A stretch of DNA of 33,312 bases from Ignavibacteria bacterium. Its GTDB lineage: Bacteria; Bacteroidota; Ignavibacteria; Ignavibacteriales; Ignavibacteriaceae. The translations under genes were made by a program, and so were the position numbers. Below are positions 6,571-16,032 of the stretch, in pieces; the first letter of the stretch is position 1, and every line of letters begins with the position of its first letter. The notes under the pieces were generated by a model. That model was given only the letters and a program-made list of their open reading frames with translations, had not been told where the DNA came from and ran no database searches. The stretch is from NCBI GenBank assembly GCA_021286645.1, contig JAJTBZ010000067.1, forward strand, positions 1-33,312, given 5' to 3'.

Positions 6571-7173
6571 ATGCTGCTGCCGAACCAATTAACAGTCGCC
6601 CGAATTATTCTTACGCCTTTTTTCATGTTTTTCTTCCTACACGGAAATCAAACATTCCGGGAAATATCTCTGGTTATCTTTCTTATTGCAGCTTTAACTG
6701 ATTGGTATGATGGTTGGCTTGCACGGAAATTTAATTATTTTACCAGCTGGGGAAAATTTTGGGACCCCATGGCCGATAAGATTCTTACCGCCGGTGCATT
6801 TTTCGGTTTGGTTTTTATTGGTGTTCTACCGGCATGGATGGTTATTTTAATAATTATCCGGGATTTTGCTGTTACCCTGTTCCGTGGATATGCCGATCAT
6901 AAAGGCCTTTCATTCCCCACCAGCAGGTATGCGAAATGGAAAACATTCATTCAAATGGCATACCTCTATTACATTCTCATAATGGTAACGGCTTCCCGCA
7001 GTTCCTTTTTATCATCGGACATCCTCTACTTTATTAATCAATATTTATTAAACGGTACTGCAAACTACTATGCTCTGTTAACCGTTACCATCATCACCAT
7101 ACATTCCGGTATTCTCTATTTCCTTGAGAATAAAAATGTTATTAAAAAAGCCTCATCGCATGAACAAGTTTGA
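6571..7173 (+). CDS. pgsA: CDP-diacylglycerol-glycerol-3-phosphate 3-phosphatidyltransferase
   Basis: This 200-residue integral membrane enzyme of the CDP-alcohol phosphatidyltransferase family makes phosphatidylglycerol phosphate from CDP-diacylglycerol and glycerol-3-phosphate. The full signature D-x2-D-G-x2-A-R-x8-G-x3-D-x3-D is present at Asp44, Asp47-Gly48, Ala51-Arg52, Gly61, Asp65 and Asp69. About five or six membrane segments are visible. The substrate is inferred from the neighbour: the next gene, pgpA, encodes the phosphatase for the following step and overlaps by 14 nt. A second family member lies at the right edge of the window, so the division of labour between them is uncertain. 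Confidence 0.88.
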   Translation: MLLPNQLTVARIILTPFFMFFFLHGNQTFREISLVIFLIAALTDWYDGWLARKFNYFTSWGKFWDPMADKILTAGAFFGLVFIGVLPAWMVILIIIRDFAVTLFRGYADHKGLSFPTSRYAKWKTFIQMAYLYYILIMVTASRSSFLSSDILYFINQYLLNGTANYYALLTVTIITIHSGILYFLENKNVIKKASSHEQV

Positions 7174-7630
7174 AAAATTTATTGGCTCCGGATTCGGAAC
7201 CGGTTTTATCCCTTTTGCCTCGGGTACTTTTGGAAGTTTTGCCGCCCTGATATTATACTGGATACCCGGTTTTGAGAATATCTACATTATTGCGCCGTTA
7301 ATTATGCTCACAACCATTTATGGAGTTGCGCTCGGCTCAAAGTTTGAAATAGCATTCGGAAAAGATCCTTCCGAATGTACCATTGATGAAGTTGCAGGAA
7401 TGTGGATTTCCCTTCTTTTTCTGCCTAAATCCATTATTATCTCTGTAATTACGTTTTTCGTCTGGCGTATATTCGATATTGTAAAACCTTCTCCGGTAAG
7501 GAATATGGAAAAGCTCCCCGGTGGGTATGGTATCATGCTTGATGATGTAATGGGCGGCATTTATACATGCCTGTTAATGAATATTTGTGTTAATTACATA
7601 GCACCCGGTTTTTTTAAAGGACTTATATGA
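7160..7630 (+). CDS. pgpA: Phosphatidylglycerophosphatase A
   Basis: This membrane-bound phosphatase converts phosphatidylglycerol phosphate to phosphatidylglycerol. The 156-residue protein from ATG 7160 begins MNKFEKFIGSGFGTG and carries the family blocks IPFASGTFGSFAA, CTIDEVAGMW and a late acidic DDVMGGIYT. Three or four hydrophobic segments follow. The frame is open 12 codons further upstream, but those residues lack homology and lie inside pgsA; ATG 7160 gives a 14-nt overlap typical of coupled genes. Its TGA overlaps the ATG of cinA (ATGA). Together with pgsA it forms a two-step phosphatidylglycerol module. Confidence 0.88.
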   Translation: MNKFEKFIGSGFGTGFIPFASGTFGSFAALILYWIPGFENIYIIAPLIMLTTIYGVALGSKFEIAFGKDPSECTIDEVAGMWISLLFLPKSIIISVITFFVWRIFDIVKPSPVRNMEKLPGGYGIMLDDVMGGIYTCLLMNICVNYIAPGFFKGLI

Positions 7631-8883
7631 ACGCTACTATTATTTGTATTGGTGACGAATTACTTATTGGTCAAACCATAAATACCAATGCCGCTGTTAT
7701 CGGCGAGGCTCTATCTGCAAATCAGGTTAAAGTTCATAAATCAGTTGTTGTTGGTGATGAAGAAGCACCTATCCTGGAAGAATTTGCTTCTGCATGGAAT
7801 TCAAGTAATATTGTCTTTGTAACTGGCGGTCTGGGGCCTACACATGATGATATAACCAGAACAGTTATTACTAAATTTTTCAATACCGAGTTGATAGAAA
7901 ATGAAATCGTTCTTCAGGATATAAAAGATCGATTCCAAAGCCTGAATCGTGTAATGGTTAAAATAAACGAAGAACAGGCTCTCGTACCTGCTGTTGCTGA
8001 GGCCATACGGAATTCACGCGGAACCGCCCCCGGATTCTGGATTGAAAAAGATGGGAAAATATTTATTGCCACGCCTGGTGTTCCATTTGAAATGCGAACC
8101 ATGCTCGAGTCATTTATTATTCCAAGAATTCAAAAACTTACCGAGTTTAATGATTCATATACTTCCCAAAAAACTCTGCTAACAACGGGAATTCCTGAAA
8201 GCACGTTATTCTTTAAGTTGGGCAACCTTGATGCACTGCTTGAAGGCGCAAAATTAGCGTTTCTACCCAGCCCAATGGGTGTTAAAATGCGTGTTACTGT
8301 AACAGAAGCAAATAGAAACGATGCCGAATCGAAATTAACCGGTATCGAGCAAAAAATTAGGGCAATTGCCGGTAAATATATTTATGGAACCGGGACAGAT
8401 GATTTAGCACAGGTAGTGGGTAAGCTTCTGGCGGAACGAAACTTAACAATTGCTATTGCCGAATCTTGCACGGGCGGCCATATTAGCGATCGGATTACAG
8501 ATTTTGGCGGCAGCAGCAATTATTTTGAACGTGGAGTGATTTCATATAGTAACGCGGCCAAAGTTGAGATATTAAAAGTTGATGAAGATGCGTTGGCTGA
8601 ACATGGCGCAGTAAGTTATGAAGTCGCACGCCAAATGGCTGCCGGAATTAAATCAATTAGCGGTACCGATATCGGTCTATCCATTACCGGAATTCTTGGC
8701 CCGGGTGGGGGTTCTGAAGCCAAACCGGTAGGTACTGTTTTTATCGGGTTTTGCGATAGCAGTGTTTGTTCTTCAATTAAATTACAGTTTGGTAATGATA
8801 GAATTATCAATAAAGAACGAGCAGCCCAGGCTGCATTAAATTATTTAAGAAAATCTATTCTTGGAATTTCTCCTGATGAGTAG
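7627..8883 (+). CDS. cinA: CinA: competence/damage-inducible protein A, nicotinamide-nucleotide amidase type
   Basis: At 418 residues this is a full-length two-domain CinA. The N-terminal MoCF-like domain (about residues 4-170) has IGDELLIGQT and TGGLGPTHDD. The C-terminal domain (about 255-415) has AESCTGGHISDRIT and SITGILGPGG, the signature of NMN deamidases that recycle nicotinamide mononucleotide to nicotinate mononucleotide. The N-terminal domain of CinA enzymes can also hydrolyse ADP-ribose. The gene sits four base pairs into pgpA and overlaps thpR by 8 nt. Location next to recA is a conserved arrangement in many bacteria. Cytosolic. Confidence 0.95.
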   Translation: MNATIICIGDELLIGQTINTNAAVIGEALSANQVKVHKSVVVGDEEAPILEEFASAWNSSNIVFVTGGLGPTHDDITRTVITKFFNTELIENEIVLQDIKDRFQSLNRVMVKINEEQALVPAVAEAIRNSRGTAPGFWIEKDGKIFIATPGVPFEMRTMLESFIIPRIQKLTEFNDSYTSQKTLLTTGIPESTLFFKLGNLDALLEGAKLAFLPSPMGVKMRVTVTEANRNDAESKLTGIEQKIRAIAGKYIYGTGTDDLAQVVGKLLAERNLTIAIAESCTGGHISDRITDFGGSSNYFERGVISYSNAAKVEILKVDEDALAEHGAVSYEVARQMAAGIKSISGTDIGLSITGILGPGGGSEAKPVGTVFIGFCDSSVCSSIKLQFGNDRIINKERAAQAALNYLRKSILGISPDE

Positions 8884-9418
8884 AACGTTCATTGCTCTGG
8901 AAATTCCGATTACGGCCCGAACAGAATTGTATTCACGGCGTGAAGAAATATTTGATAGTAAATACCTGCGATGGGAACCAATAGAGAAAATTCATCTTAC
9001 AATGAAATTTCTCGGCGATACTACGAGCAATCAAATTTCGGAAATCTCTACTGCCTTACTGCACTTTGAATCGCTGGGGCTATTGCCACTGGAAATAACT
9101 CAATTTGGTGTTTTTAAACGATCAAACACGCCAACTATCTTATGGGCGGGGCTATCGCAAACTTCTGCTCTAACTTCCTTATATCAAAAAATTGAAGATT
9201 CTTTGGCTGGGCTGGGATTCGTGAAAGAAATAAGAGGGTTTAATCCTCACTTGACTATCTTGAGAATAAAACCCGGTTCTGATACTTCATTTATTAACTC
9301 ATTTAGTGGCGCTTCACCACTCAATATCCCATTTCAGGCAAAAAAACTCACGTTTTATGAATCAATCCTAAAACCATCGGGATCAGTTTACCAACCACTG
9401 ACAAGTGTAAACTTGTAA
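8876..9418 (+). CDS. thpR: RNA 2',3'-cyclic phosphodiesterase (2H family)
   Basis: This 180-residue 2H phosphoesterase (formerly LigT) opens 2',3'-cyclic phosphate RNA ends to 2'-phosphate. Both catalytic H-x-T motifs are visible: [11 protein letters not shown] in the first half and NPHLTILRI in the second. The first residues [11 protein letters not shown] are typical of the family. ATG 8876 was chosen over the in-frame ATG five codons upstream because homology starts at RTFIAL and the overlap with cinA is then 8 nt. Length is normal. It is followed by a gap of about 100 bp before recA, where a separate recA promoter may lie. Confidence 0.9.
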   Translation: MSRTFIALEIPITARTELYSRREEIFDSKYLRWEPIEKIHLTMKFLGDTTSNQISEISTALLHFESLGLLPLEITQFGVFKRSNTPTILWAGLSQTSALTSLYQKIEDSLAGLGFVKEIRGFNPHLTILRIKPGSDTSFINSFSGASPLNIPFQAKKLTFYESILKPSGSVYQPLTSVNL

Positions 9419-9519
9419 AGCCCAATTTTTTTCTCTTATTTATTTTAATATTAGTTTCAAAAAGGCGCCGGAAGTTAGTATTTTTCGGTATTATTAAACG
9501 CAAAATAGAAGAAGAGGAC

Positions 9520-10587
9520 ATGAGTATGAGTGATCGTGACGCGAAAATAAAAATTCTTGAAGACACGATATCCACCATCGAAAAGAATTATGGGAAAGGT
9601 GCTATTATGCGCCTTGGGGATGGAGTAATTAATCAAGTTGAGTCAATTCCAACAGGGGCATTATCACTGGATTGGGCATTAGGAATTGGCGGTATTCCGC
9701 GTGGAAGAATTATTGAAATTTTTGGACCTGAATCCAGCGGTAAAACCACCCTGTGTTTACATGTAATCAGTGAAGCACAAAAAACTGGCGGACTCGCGGC
9801 CTTTATTGATGCTGAACATGCCCTGGATGTACAGTATGCACGCCGCCTTGGTGTAGATACTACCAACCTGCTGCTCTCTCAACCTGATTTTGGCGAGCAG
9901 GCACTTGAGATAGCTGACACTCTCGTGCGTAGTAATGCTTTAGATGTTATTGTAATCGATTCAGTTGCCGCATTGGTGCCCCGGGCTGAAATTGAAGGTG
10001 AAATGGGGGATGCGCATATGGCCGTACAGGCACGTTTAATGTCTCAGGCATTACGTAAATTAACCGGTGCAATAGCTCGTTCAAAAACTGCTGTTATTTT
10101 TACCAATCAACTTCGCAGTAAAATTGGAGTTATGTTCGGCAACCCTGAAACCACAACAGGCGGCAACGCATTAAAATTTTATGCGTCTGTACGTATGGAT
10201 ATCCGTCGTGTAGCTCAAATTAAAGAAGGCAACGACACCATCGGGAATCGGACTAAAGTAAAAATAGTTAAAAGCAAGGTTGCGCCTCCCTTTAAAGAAG
10301 TTGAATTTGATATACTTTATAACGAAGGAATTAGTAAATCCGGAGATATTCTTGATTTAGCGGTTAACTTTAACATTGTTAAAAAAAGTGGTGCCTGGTT
10401 TGCTTATAAGGAAGATCGTTTTCAGGGACGTGAACAATTCCGGGCTAAGATTGTAGAAAGCAAGGAATTATATGACGATTTAATGAGCGAAGTTAAAACC
10501 AAGCTCGGAATGATAAAATCTGATGATAAACCCGCTGTTGAAGAAAAACCGGCAGCTCCGGTAAAAGAAAAGAAATCGTCTAAATAG
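9520..10587 (+). CDS. recA: Recombinase RecA
   Basis: This is the ATP-dependent strand-exchange protein of homologous recombination and SOS activation. Walker A is GPESSGKT (residues 69-76); [20 protein letters not shown] and the L2-type loop with [17 protein letters not shown] are diagnostic. The 355-residue length is normal, and the C-terminal tail is rich in Lys, Pro, Ala and Glu. The start may be ATG 9520 or ATG 9526. GAAGAGG (9511-9517) is only 2 nt from the first but 8 nt from the second, so 9526 (MSDRDAK) fits the ribosome site better. No SOS box that I can recognise precedes it. recX follows immediately. Confidence 0.97.
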   Translation: MSMSDRDAKIKILEDTISTIEKNYGKGAIMRLGDGVINQVESIPTGALSLDWALGIGGIPRGRIIEIFGPESSGKTTLCLHVISEAQKTGGLAAFIDAEHALDVQYARRLGVDTTNLLLSQPDFGEQALEIADTLVRSNALDVIVIDSVAALVPRAEIEGEMGDAHMAVQARLMSQALRKLTGAIARSKTAVIFTNQLRSKIGVMFGNPETTTGGNALKFYASVRMDIRRVAQIKEGNDTIGNRTKVKIVKSKVAPPFKEVEFDILYNEGISKSGDILDLAVNFNIVKKSGAWFAYKEDRFQGREQFRAKIVESKELYDDLMSEVKTKLGMIKSDDKPAVEEKPAAPVKEKKSSK

Positions 10588-10589
10588 TT

Positions 10590-11240
10590 TTGGCTGTTAT
10601 CGAGAGAATTACCGTTCTTGGTGAAACTACTTGTAAAGTCTTTTTCACAGACCAGGAAGCACAACTGATCCTCCCTAAAGATGTTGTATATGCTTTTGGT
10701 TTGCGTAAAGGTGATTCTCTCGATGAGTCGTTAATTGAAAGCTTGCAAATTGAAGCTTTGTCATTAAAAATTGAACATACCGCGTTACGCTATCTTTCAA
10801 TCCGTCTGCACAGTGCATACGAGCTTCAGTCCAAATTATTAAAAAAAGGCTTTACAAAATCTCAAATATCTCCAATCATTGCTAAACTTACGAAAAGTAA
10901 CTTAATTAATGATCTACGATTTGCCGAAATTTATCTTGGCGAACGAAATGGTCGAGGTGACGGGCTGGGCAAAATTAGAAATAATTTACTGAAAAAAGGA
11001 ATATCAAAAGATATTGTTCAGAATGTTTGTTCCTCCATTGATATGGGAGAGGATTATTTGGCAAAAGCCCGGGAGATATGTAATAAAAAATTCAGGATAC
11101 TTACCAAAACATCAAAAAGCAAAGAGAAATTACAACTATCCTTAACCAGATTTATGCTTGCACGAGGGTATAGTTATGATATAGTTAAAAAGTGTTTCAA
11201 AGATTTGGATTTCTCAGCGGATGAAGTTCCGGAGGATTAG
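10590..11240 (+). CDS. recX: Regulatory protein RecX
   Basis: This 216-residue alpha-helical protein binds RecA filaments and modulates their activity. RecX features visible are ALRYLSIRLHSAYELQSKL (first three-helix repeat), LINDLRFAEIYLGER with the conserved Asp-x-Arg-Phe/Tyr-Ala, and a C-terminal FMLARGYSYDIVKKC repeat. The best start is TTG 10590, 2 nt after the recA stop, implying translation coupled to RecA. A good independent Shine-Dalgarno is absent. The N-terminal 50 residues form a beta-rich extension seen in some RecX proteins. The gene ends just before a bidirectional terminator. Confidence 0.88.
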   Translation: MAVIERITVLGETTCKVFFTDQEAQLILPKDVVYAFGLRKGDSLDESLIESLQIEALSLKIEHTALRYLSIRLHSAYELQSKLLKKGFTKSQISPIIAKLTKSNLINDLRFAEIYLGERNGRGDGLGKIRNNLLKKGISKDIVQNVCSSIDMGEDYLAKAREICNKKFRILTKTSKSKEKLQLSLTRFMLARGYSYDIVKKCFKDLDFSADEVPED

Positions 11241-11271
11241 CCGACACTATCCTATACGATTCATAATGTAA

Positions 11272-11306
11272 AAAAAAAGCGGACCTTGATACAGTCCGCT
11301 TTTTTT
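11272..11306. terminator. Bidirectional terminator between recX and the secreted-protein operon
   Basis: GCGGAC (11279-11284) and GTCCGC (11294-11299) form a perfect stem extended by A-T pairs, with A-runs before and T-runs after. It can end transcripts from both sides, serving recX on the plus strand and the convergent T9SS operon on the minus strand. Confidence 0.9.
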
Positions 11307-11313
11307 ATGGAAA

Positions 11314-14300
11314 CTATTTTAGTAGAAGCAATTTTTTCACAGAAGTGAAAGAACCTGCTTTTAATTCATAAATGTAAACACCGGAAGCATAAGAAGCGGC
11401 GTTCCACTTTTGCTCATAATATCCTGCTTCCCTTTCATCATCTACAAGTACCGCAACTTTTTGCCCTAATTGATTAAAGACCGTTAAGGTTACGTGTTCT
11501 TTAGTCGGGACCCCGAATTTAATTGTCGTAACGGGATTAAACGGATTAGGATAATTTTGTGATAACGTAAATGTAGCTGGTATCGAAGTAAGGTTAACTT
11601 CAATTTCAGTTACAGCAGAATTAGTTAGAGTAACCGGTGAATCCTTTTTCAGTGACGCGCTAAATAATTTTCCGCCGGTAGCTTTATCTCTTAGTTCAAG
11701 ATTAGTATTTGCTGCAGCAAAAATTACCGGATAGCTTACACCATTCAATTGAACAGTTGCGCTTTTCTCTGCAAGATTTACCCGATTTACGTCACCTGAG
11801 TAACGTACATCATAACTTCCACTTGGAGGAACCGGAGGTAATGCATCATTGAAGTTGCCATTTTTATTAGCAACATTTGTATATAATATGGTTGAGTGAC
11901 CAAGATTATCAGTAATTGTTAACTGTCCCTGAGGTTTTTCTGTACTGCCTTCAGATGATGCAGCGATAACCTTTTCTGCATAGGTACCAACAGGAAGAAT
12001 AATTGAACCTGCCTGTGAGGCACGTACCCAGAATGCTCTTCCCGGTTGTAAAGTTGATTCAGTCTGATAACCGGCATTATAACTAAAAAATGAAGAATTG
12101 ATTATACCTGCAGGATTGGTTGTGATTCCCGAAACCTGAACAGTATTAGAATAAATTCCAATCAAATTCCAACCAGCGTTTAAAGGTATTTGCGTACTGG
12201 TTACTGCATTTCCATTTACTGTAATATTGCCGGAATTGGCAAATCTTACCCAATATCCTTTTCCATTATCAAGGGTTGTAACAGGATTATAACCATTTTG
12301 ATACATGAATACAGACGAATTTGCTGCCGGGAAAATTGTGCTGGCGCTCATATCCGAGGCCAGTACAGGCACTGAAAGCATGTTCCAGCCTGCAATATTT
12401 GAAATCTGAATGCTCGTGAGTTTCTTATATTCAATATATAATGTTGTATAATTAACATTGAGTAGTGAAACTGAACTAACCGATTTCATATCCACATTAA
12501 CCAATGCTCCGGTAGATGCATCTTTCAAAGTGAACGTACCTGCCGGTAATGTTGCAGAATTCCAAGATATTGTCATTGGATAGCCGGCTGTACCAGGTAC
12601 AGTAGTGATTTTCCATTTTACCGTAGTATTGGTATCATTTCTAAAATCGACCAGAGAACCTTGTAATGCAGGTAATATAAATCGTGCATCAAATGCCGAA
12701 GGTACCGGATCAGCTAGTTTAACTTCACCAAGTGCTGCGTCAATCGTATCTGTAGCATTCGGTGAGAGGCCAAATGTCAATGCCTGCTGAGTAGTAGAGG
12801 CACTTTTAACAGTAACTGTGCTCTGCCAGGTAATAACCGGAGGAGGAACCGAAATGGTAAACACCGAGGCACTCTGTCCATAAACAGTATCGCTTGCTGT
12901 TGAAGTGATTTTCACTTTACATGTAGTAGAAACTGTATTAGGAACAGTCCATGAGTAAGTTCCGTTAGTTGCTGCAACTGATGGTGCAATACTTAACCAG
13001 TTGGTTCCATTATTTGTTGTGTACGCTATTTTAACAGTAGCGACCATACTGCTGGTCCAGGTTATATTTTTGGTTGCACCGACCAGAAGATTTTCACCGC
13101 CATTTGGTGAAAGGACGGTAATTGCAGGTGTAACGGGTATCAATTGCTCATTCACATAAGTTAAAGCATTTTTAACTGCGCGGTAAACAGGTGATCCTAT
13201 AGGACTGTCTGTTGCTCGTACAAGATACCTGATATCGAATCCATAGACTGCGGTATTATATGTTGTGGTTATCTTACCAATCGCGCTAACGGAATCCAAA
13301 CTATTAATCATTCGGAATTTGTACAGCACGGAACCATTAGAATTCTGGGCTGACCGTTTTAATACATCAGGCCATATAGATGACCCGTACAAACTATCGG
13401 TTTCATAAGTTTTAACATTTTGAATCCCTACGTTTGCTGTTGAAGGTTTATCTGCAATGTATTGAAAACCCAGGTATGATCTTGCGAAGGCAGAATCATA
13501 ATTTGTTCCGCCAGAACGATCACAATTATAACCGATATCTTCAGAAAATACGATGAAACGTGATTTTGTTAGCGGAGTCGGGCCACCGGAGTTTAAATAA
13601 GCTTTAATAGAATCTTTTTGCGTATTTGTCATTAACGATGTACCACCACCGAGCCAAATTACCGTACTGTATCCTCGCATAGTAAATGTAACCGTTGAGC
13701 TGCTGCTTCCCCGATTTACCAATTCATAAGTTTTACCAAGTACATTAAGCGCGCTTAAAACCGAATCTTTACTTATAATACAACCGGCGCTGGTAGAATC
13801 GTATACAACAAGATTTTCACCCCGTGCCAGACGTTTTAAGTTTAAGTTAAAAACTTCAATCGAAGCAAGTGAATCAGTGGCATTTCTAAAAGCATAGACT
13901 TTCCACTGCCCGCTAATTGAGTCTCCCCTATTGACGCCTAAATAAGCCAAGCGACTATCTAAATCGGATGAAGTCAATGTAACCGCGGTGTCGTACCCAC
14001 CGTTATCTGATTGCAAATATAATTTTGTTTGTCCCTGACTTTGGAATAACCATTTATATTTCAATCCTTCACCGGATCTTTTCCATAACATTCGTACTGG
14101 TATCATACTACCCGCGGATGTAGTAATAGTTGCATTATTTACCGGTTCGGCTAAACTGAAAGGAATTAATTGTGGTACTCCACGCTTTATAGTTAATGCC
14201 CGGGGACCATTCGAAGCTGCAAGTGAATCAAATAGTGGTGCATTATTTCTATATGCCATAACGGTCCATTGCCCTACAATGGAATCACCCTGAGCTATTC

Positions 14301-16014
14301 CCGCAGCTGCCAGTAAATCATCTAATTGACCGGCGGTAAAAGATAATTGATTCTGAGCTGCACTCATTGAAATGAGTCGTGGATTAGCCGTAGTACCGAA
14401 AAACCATTTGTACGTCGCGGTTGACGAAGAAGTATCCCATTTAAAGTCAAGTTTTCTAACTGAATTCGGGAAGCTCACAAACGATGTACCCTGTGTCGGA
14501 ACTTGCAAATTATATGCGTTAAGTGGAAATGTAGCCATGGTAAGTTTACACGTCCAGCCTTGATATAAACCGGTTCTGTCATCGCACCAATATGGGTACA
14601 CAACATTATTAACCGCAGCTACACCAATATAATCTCCCTGGTAACCCGTAGCAAGACCGTTAATTGTTTTTGGTTTAAACGGGGCACTGCTTACTTTGAT
14701 ATTATCAAAAGTCTGACCACCATTCATTGAAGTAGCCAGATATACTTCAGCACTATCATTGCTTACGTTTCTACTATCATAAAAAACAACATGGAAAGCT
14801 CCTGTGGACTGATCCACGCAACTCCATGGGAAGTACTGATCTTTACTATTATTCAGATCATCATTATTTACCCGTACCGGATTGCTCCAGGTGTTTCCAC
14901 GATCTGTAGATTTTATCATGCAGATATCTATACTGTTGCCACAAGGCGTAATGCCGGACTTTTGCGGAAATACCACGTATATTTCATTAGAATTTGTATT
15001 TACCGCCATTGACGGAAATGAACAAACTCTGATGCTGTTTTTATTTGTCAGGTTTCCACGGATACCGAAATTTGTTACATTGTAAATGTATTTGGGCGTA
15101 CCCCAGGTCTCTCCACCATCAGTGGACATATTAAAGCCAATTCCATCTTCGCCAGTTGATACAGAATTATCTTTATATACCGCCCAGATAGCATAAACCT
15201 CACCATTAGCACCTGTTTGCAAGTTTACACCCTGATCGAGATAGGAACCGGTTAGACCTGTAGAAATATTTTTTTGAGTTGACCAGGTCTGGCCGTAATT
15301 GGTCGAGTATTTAAATCCAATTTTTTGGTTATTGGAACTGGAAGAAATGAAATCGGTCCAAGCCGCATAAATTCTACCTTCATAAGGGCTGCCAGCCTTC
15401 CGATCACCCGTCAAATGGTTTTTATCGAGCATATCAGAAGAACTTGTTGGTTTGTTGGTCACAATATAACGGGTCCAATTTGCTCCGTTATTCGTTGAGA
15501 CCGCTATTCCCTGCCCACCGGAATTTGTTCCTCCATCGATAAATCCGATATAAAAGTTGCCATTACGGGTTACAACTGCAGCCGGATCACCAGAATTTGT
15601 ACCAAATGGAGGATTATCGTAATTCGTCCAGTTGGTTCCATCATTCGTGGAAAAATAAATACCTGTTCCATAAACGGTGGAAACTGTTGGACCGTTAGTT
15701 GCATTGGCAGAACCAAAGATTATCTGGTTATTTGCCGGATGCAAATCAATACTCATTTCCGATTGAGTAGTGTTCGTTGTTGGATTTGGGCGAAAATTGG
15801 GCCCAATGATAGCTTCAGTATTTCCATTACGGTAATATCTTGTGCGTTCTGAGGAGGCCTGATATTTTACATTAGGCGCCGGTGTTTGTGTCCCCGGATT
15901 AGCAGTATAGATCCGAGACCATATTAGTTCATTTTTATTCTGTGCAAATGTACATTGGACAGCAAATAAAACAATAAGAAGAGCCGTAAATAGTCTTTTG
16001 TAATTCAATTTCAT
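11314..16014 (-). CDS. Large T9SS-exported multidomain protein with BNR/sialidase-like propeller
   Basis: This is a 1566-residue exported protein with signal peptide KRLFTALLIVLFAVQCTFAQ. Residues about 35-500 form a sialidase-like propeller with many Asp-box repeats (STNDGTNW, STNNGANW, STNYGQTW, STDGGETW, STDRGNTW). Two similar beta-domains follow (YKWFFG...GDSIVGQW and YKWLFQ...GDSISGQW), then an alpha/beta segment around NLVVYDSTSAG and STVIWLGGG. An Ig-like SPNGGENLLVG domain comes next, and the T9SS tail has QNYPNPFNPVTTIKFG and a final KKLLLLK. Canonical sialidase catalytic residues cannot be confirmed, so substrate binding or structural function is as likely as hydrolysis. ATG 16014 was preferred to a start five codons upstream. 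Last gene of a three-gene operon, 18 nt after its neighbour. Confidence 0.85.
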   Translation of the reverse strand: MKLNYKRLFTALLIVLFAVQCTFAQNKNELIWSRIYTANPGTQTPAPNVKYQASSERTRYYRNGNTEAIIGPNFRPNPTTNTTQSEMSIDLHPANNQIIFGSANATNGPTVSTVYGTGIYFSTNDGTNWTNYDNPPFGTNSGDPAAVVTRNGNFYIGFIDGGTNSGGQGIAVSTNNGANWTRYIVTNKPTSSSDMLDKNHLTGDRKAGSPYEGRIYAAWTDFISSSSNNQKIGFKYSTNYGQTWSTQKNISTGLTGSYLDQGVNLQTGANGEVYAIWAVYKDNSVSTGEDGIGFNMSTDGGETWGTPKYIYNVTNFGIRGNLTNKNSIRVCSFPSMAVNTNSNEIYVVFPQKSGITPCGNSIDICMIKSTDRGNTWSNPVRVNNDDLNNSKDQYFPWSCVDQSTGAFHVVFYDSRNVSNDSAEVYLATSMNGGQTFDNIKVSSAPFKPKTINGLATGYQGDYIGVAAVNNVVYPYWCDDRTGLYQGWTCKLTMATFPLNAYNLQVPTQGTSFVSFPNSVRKLDFKWDTSSSTATYKWFFGTTANPRLISMSAAQNQLSFTAGQLDDLLAAAGIAQGDSIVGQWTVMAYRNNAPLFDSLAASNGPRALTIKRGVPQLIPFSLAEPVNNATITTSAGSMIPVRMLWKRSGEGLKYKWLFQSQGQTKLYLQSDNGGYDTAVTLTSSDLDSRLAYLGVNRGDSISGQWKVYAFRNATDSLASIEVFNLNLKRLARGENLVVYDSTSAGCIISKDSVLSALNVLGKTYELVNRGSSSSTVTFTMRGYSTVIWLGGGTSLMTNTQKDSIKAYLNSGGPTPLTKSRFIVFSEDIGYNCDRSGGTNYDSAFARSYLGFQYIADKPSTANVGIQNVKTYETDSLYGSSIWPDVLKRSAQNSNGSVLYKFRMINSLDSVSAIGKITTTYNTAVYGFDIRYLVRATDSPIGSPVYRAVKNALTYVNEQLIPVTPAITVLSPNGGENLLVGATKNITWTSSMVATVKIAYTTNNGTNWLSIAPSVAATNGTYSWTVPNTVSTTCKVKITSTASDTVYGQSASVFTISVPPPVITWQSTVTVKSASTTQQALTFGLSPNATDTIDAALGEVKLADPVPSAFDARFILPALQGSLVDFRNDTNTTVKWKITTVPGTAGYPMTISWNSATLPAGTFTLKDASTGALVNVDMKSVSSVSLLNVNYTTLYIEYKKLTSIQISNIAGWNMLSVPVLASDMSASTIFPAANSSVFMYQNGYNPVTTLDNGKGYWVRFANSGNITVNGNAVTSTQIPLNAGWNLIGIYSNTVQVSGITTNPAGIINSSFFSYNAGYQTESTLQPGRAFWVRASQAGSIILPVGTYAEKVIAASSEGSTEKPQGQLTITDNLGHSTILYTNVANKNGNFNDALPPVPPSGSYDVRYSGDVNRVNLAEKSATVQLNGVSYPVIFAAANTNLELRDKATGGKLFSASLKKDSPVTLTNSAVTEIEVNLTSIPATFTLSQNYPNPFNPVTTIKFGVPTKEHVTLTVFNQLGQKVAVLVDDEREAGYYEQKWNAASYASGVYIYELKAGSFTSVKKLLLLK

Positions 16015-16032
16015 ATTATCATTCCACAAATC

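Noticed and set aside
7124-7159. Upstream extension of PgpA
   Set aside because: It lies inside pgsA, has no homology to the family, and ATG 7160 gives the usual overlap and length.
9419-9519. Possible SOS (LexA) box before recA
   Set aside because: I looked for a clear dyad resembling known LexA sites and saw none. LexA motifs in this group are not well enough fixed to call one by eye.
14372-15085. Several short open frames on the plus strand inside the large secreted protein gene
   Set aside because: They lack ribosome sites and domains and lie opposite a well-supported gene; they are antisense shadows.
11314-16014. Calling the large propeller protein an active sialidase
   Set aside because: Asp-boxes define the propeller fold only. 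I could not identify the Arg triad and nucleophile of true sialidases.
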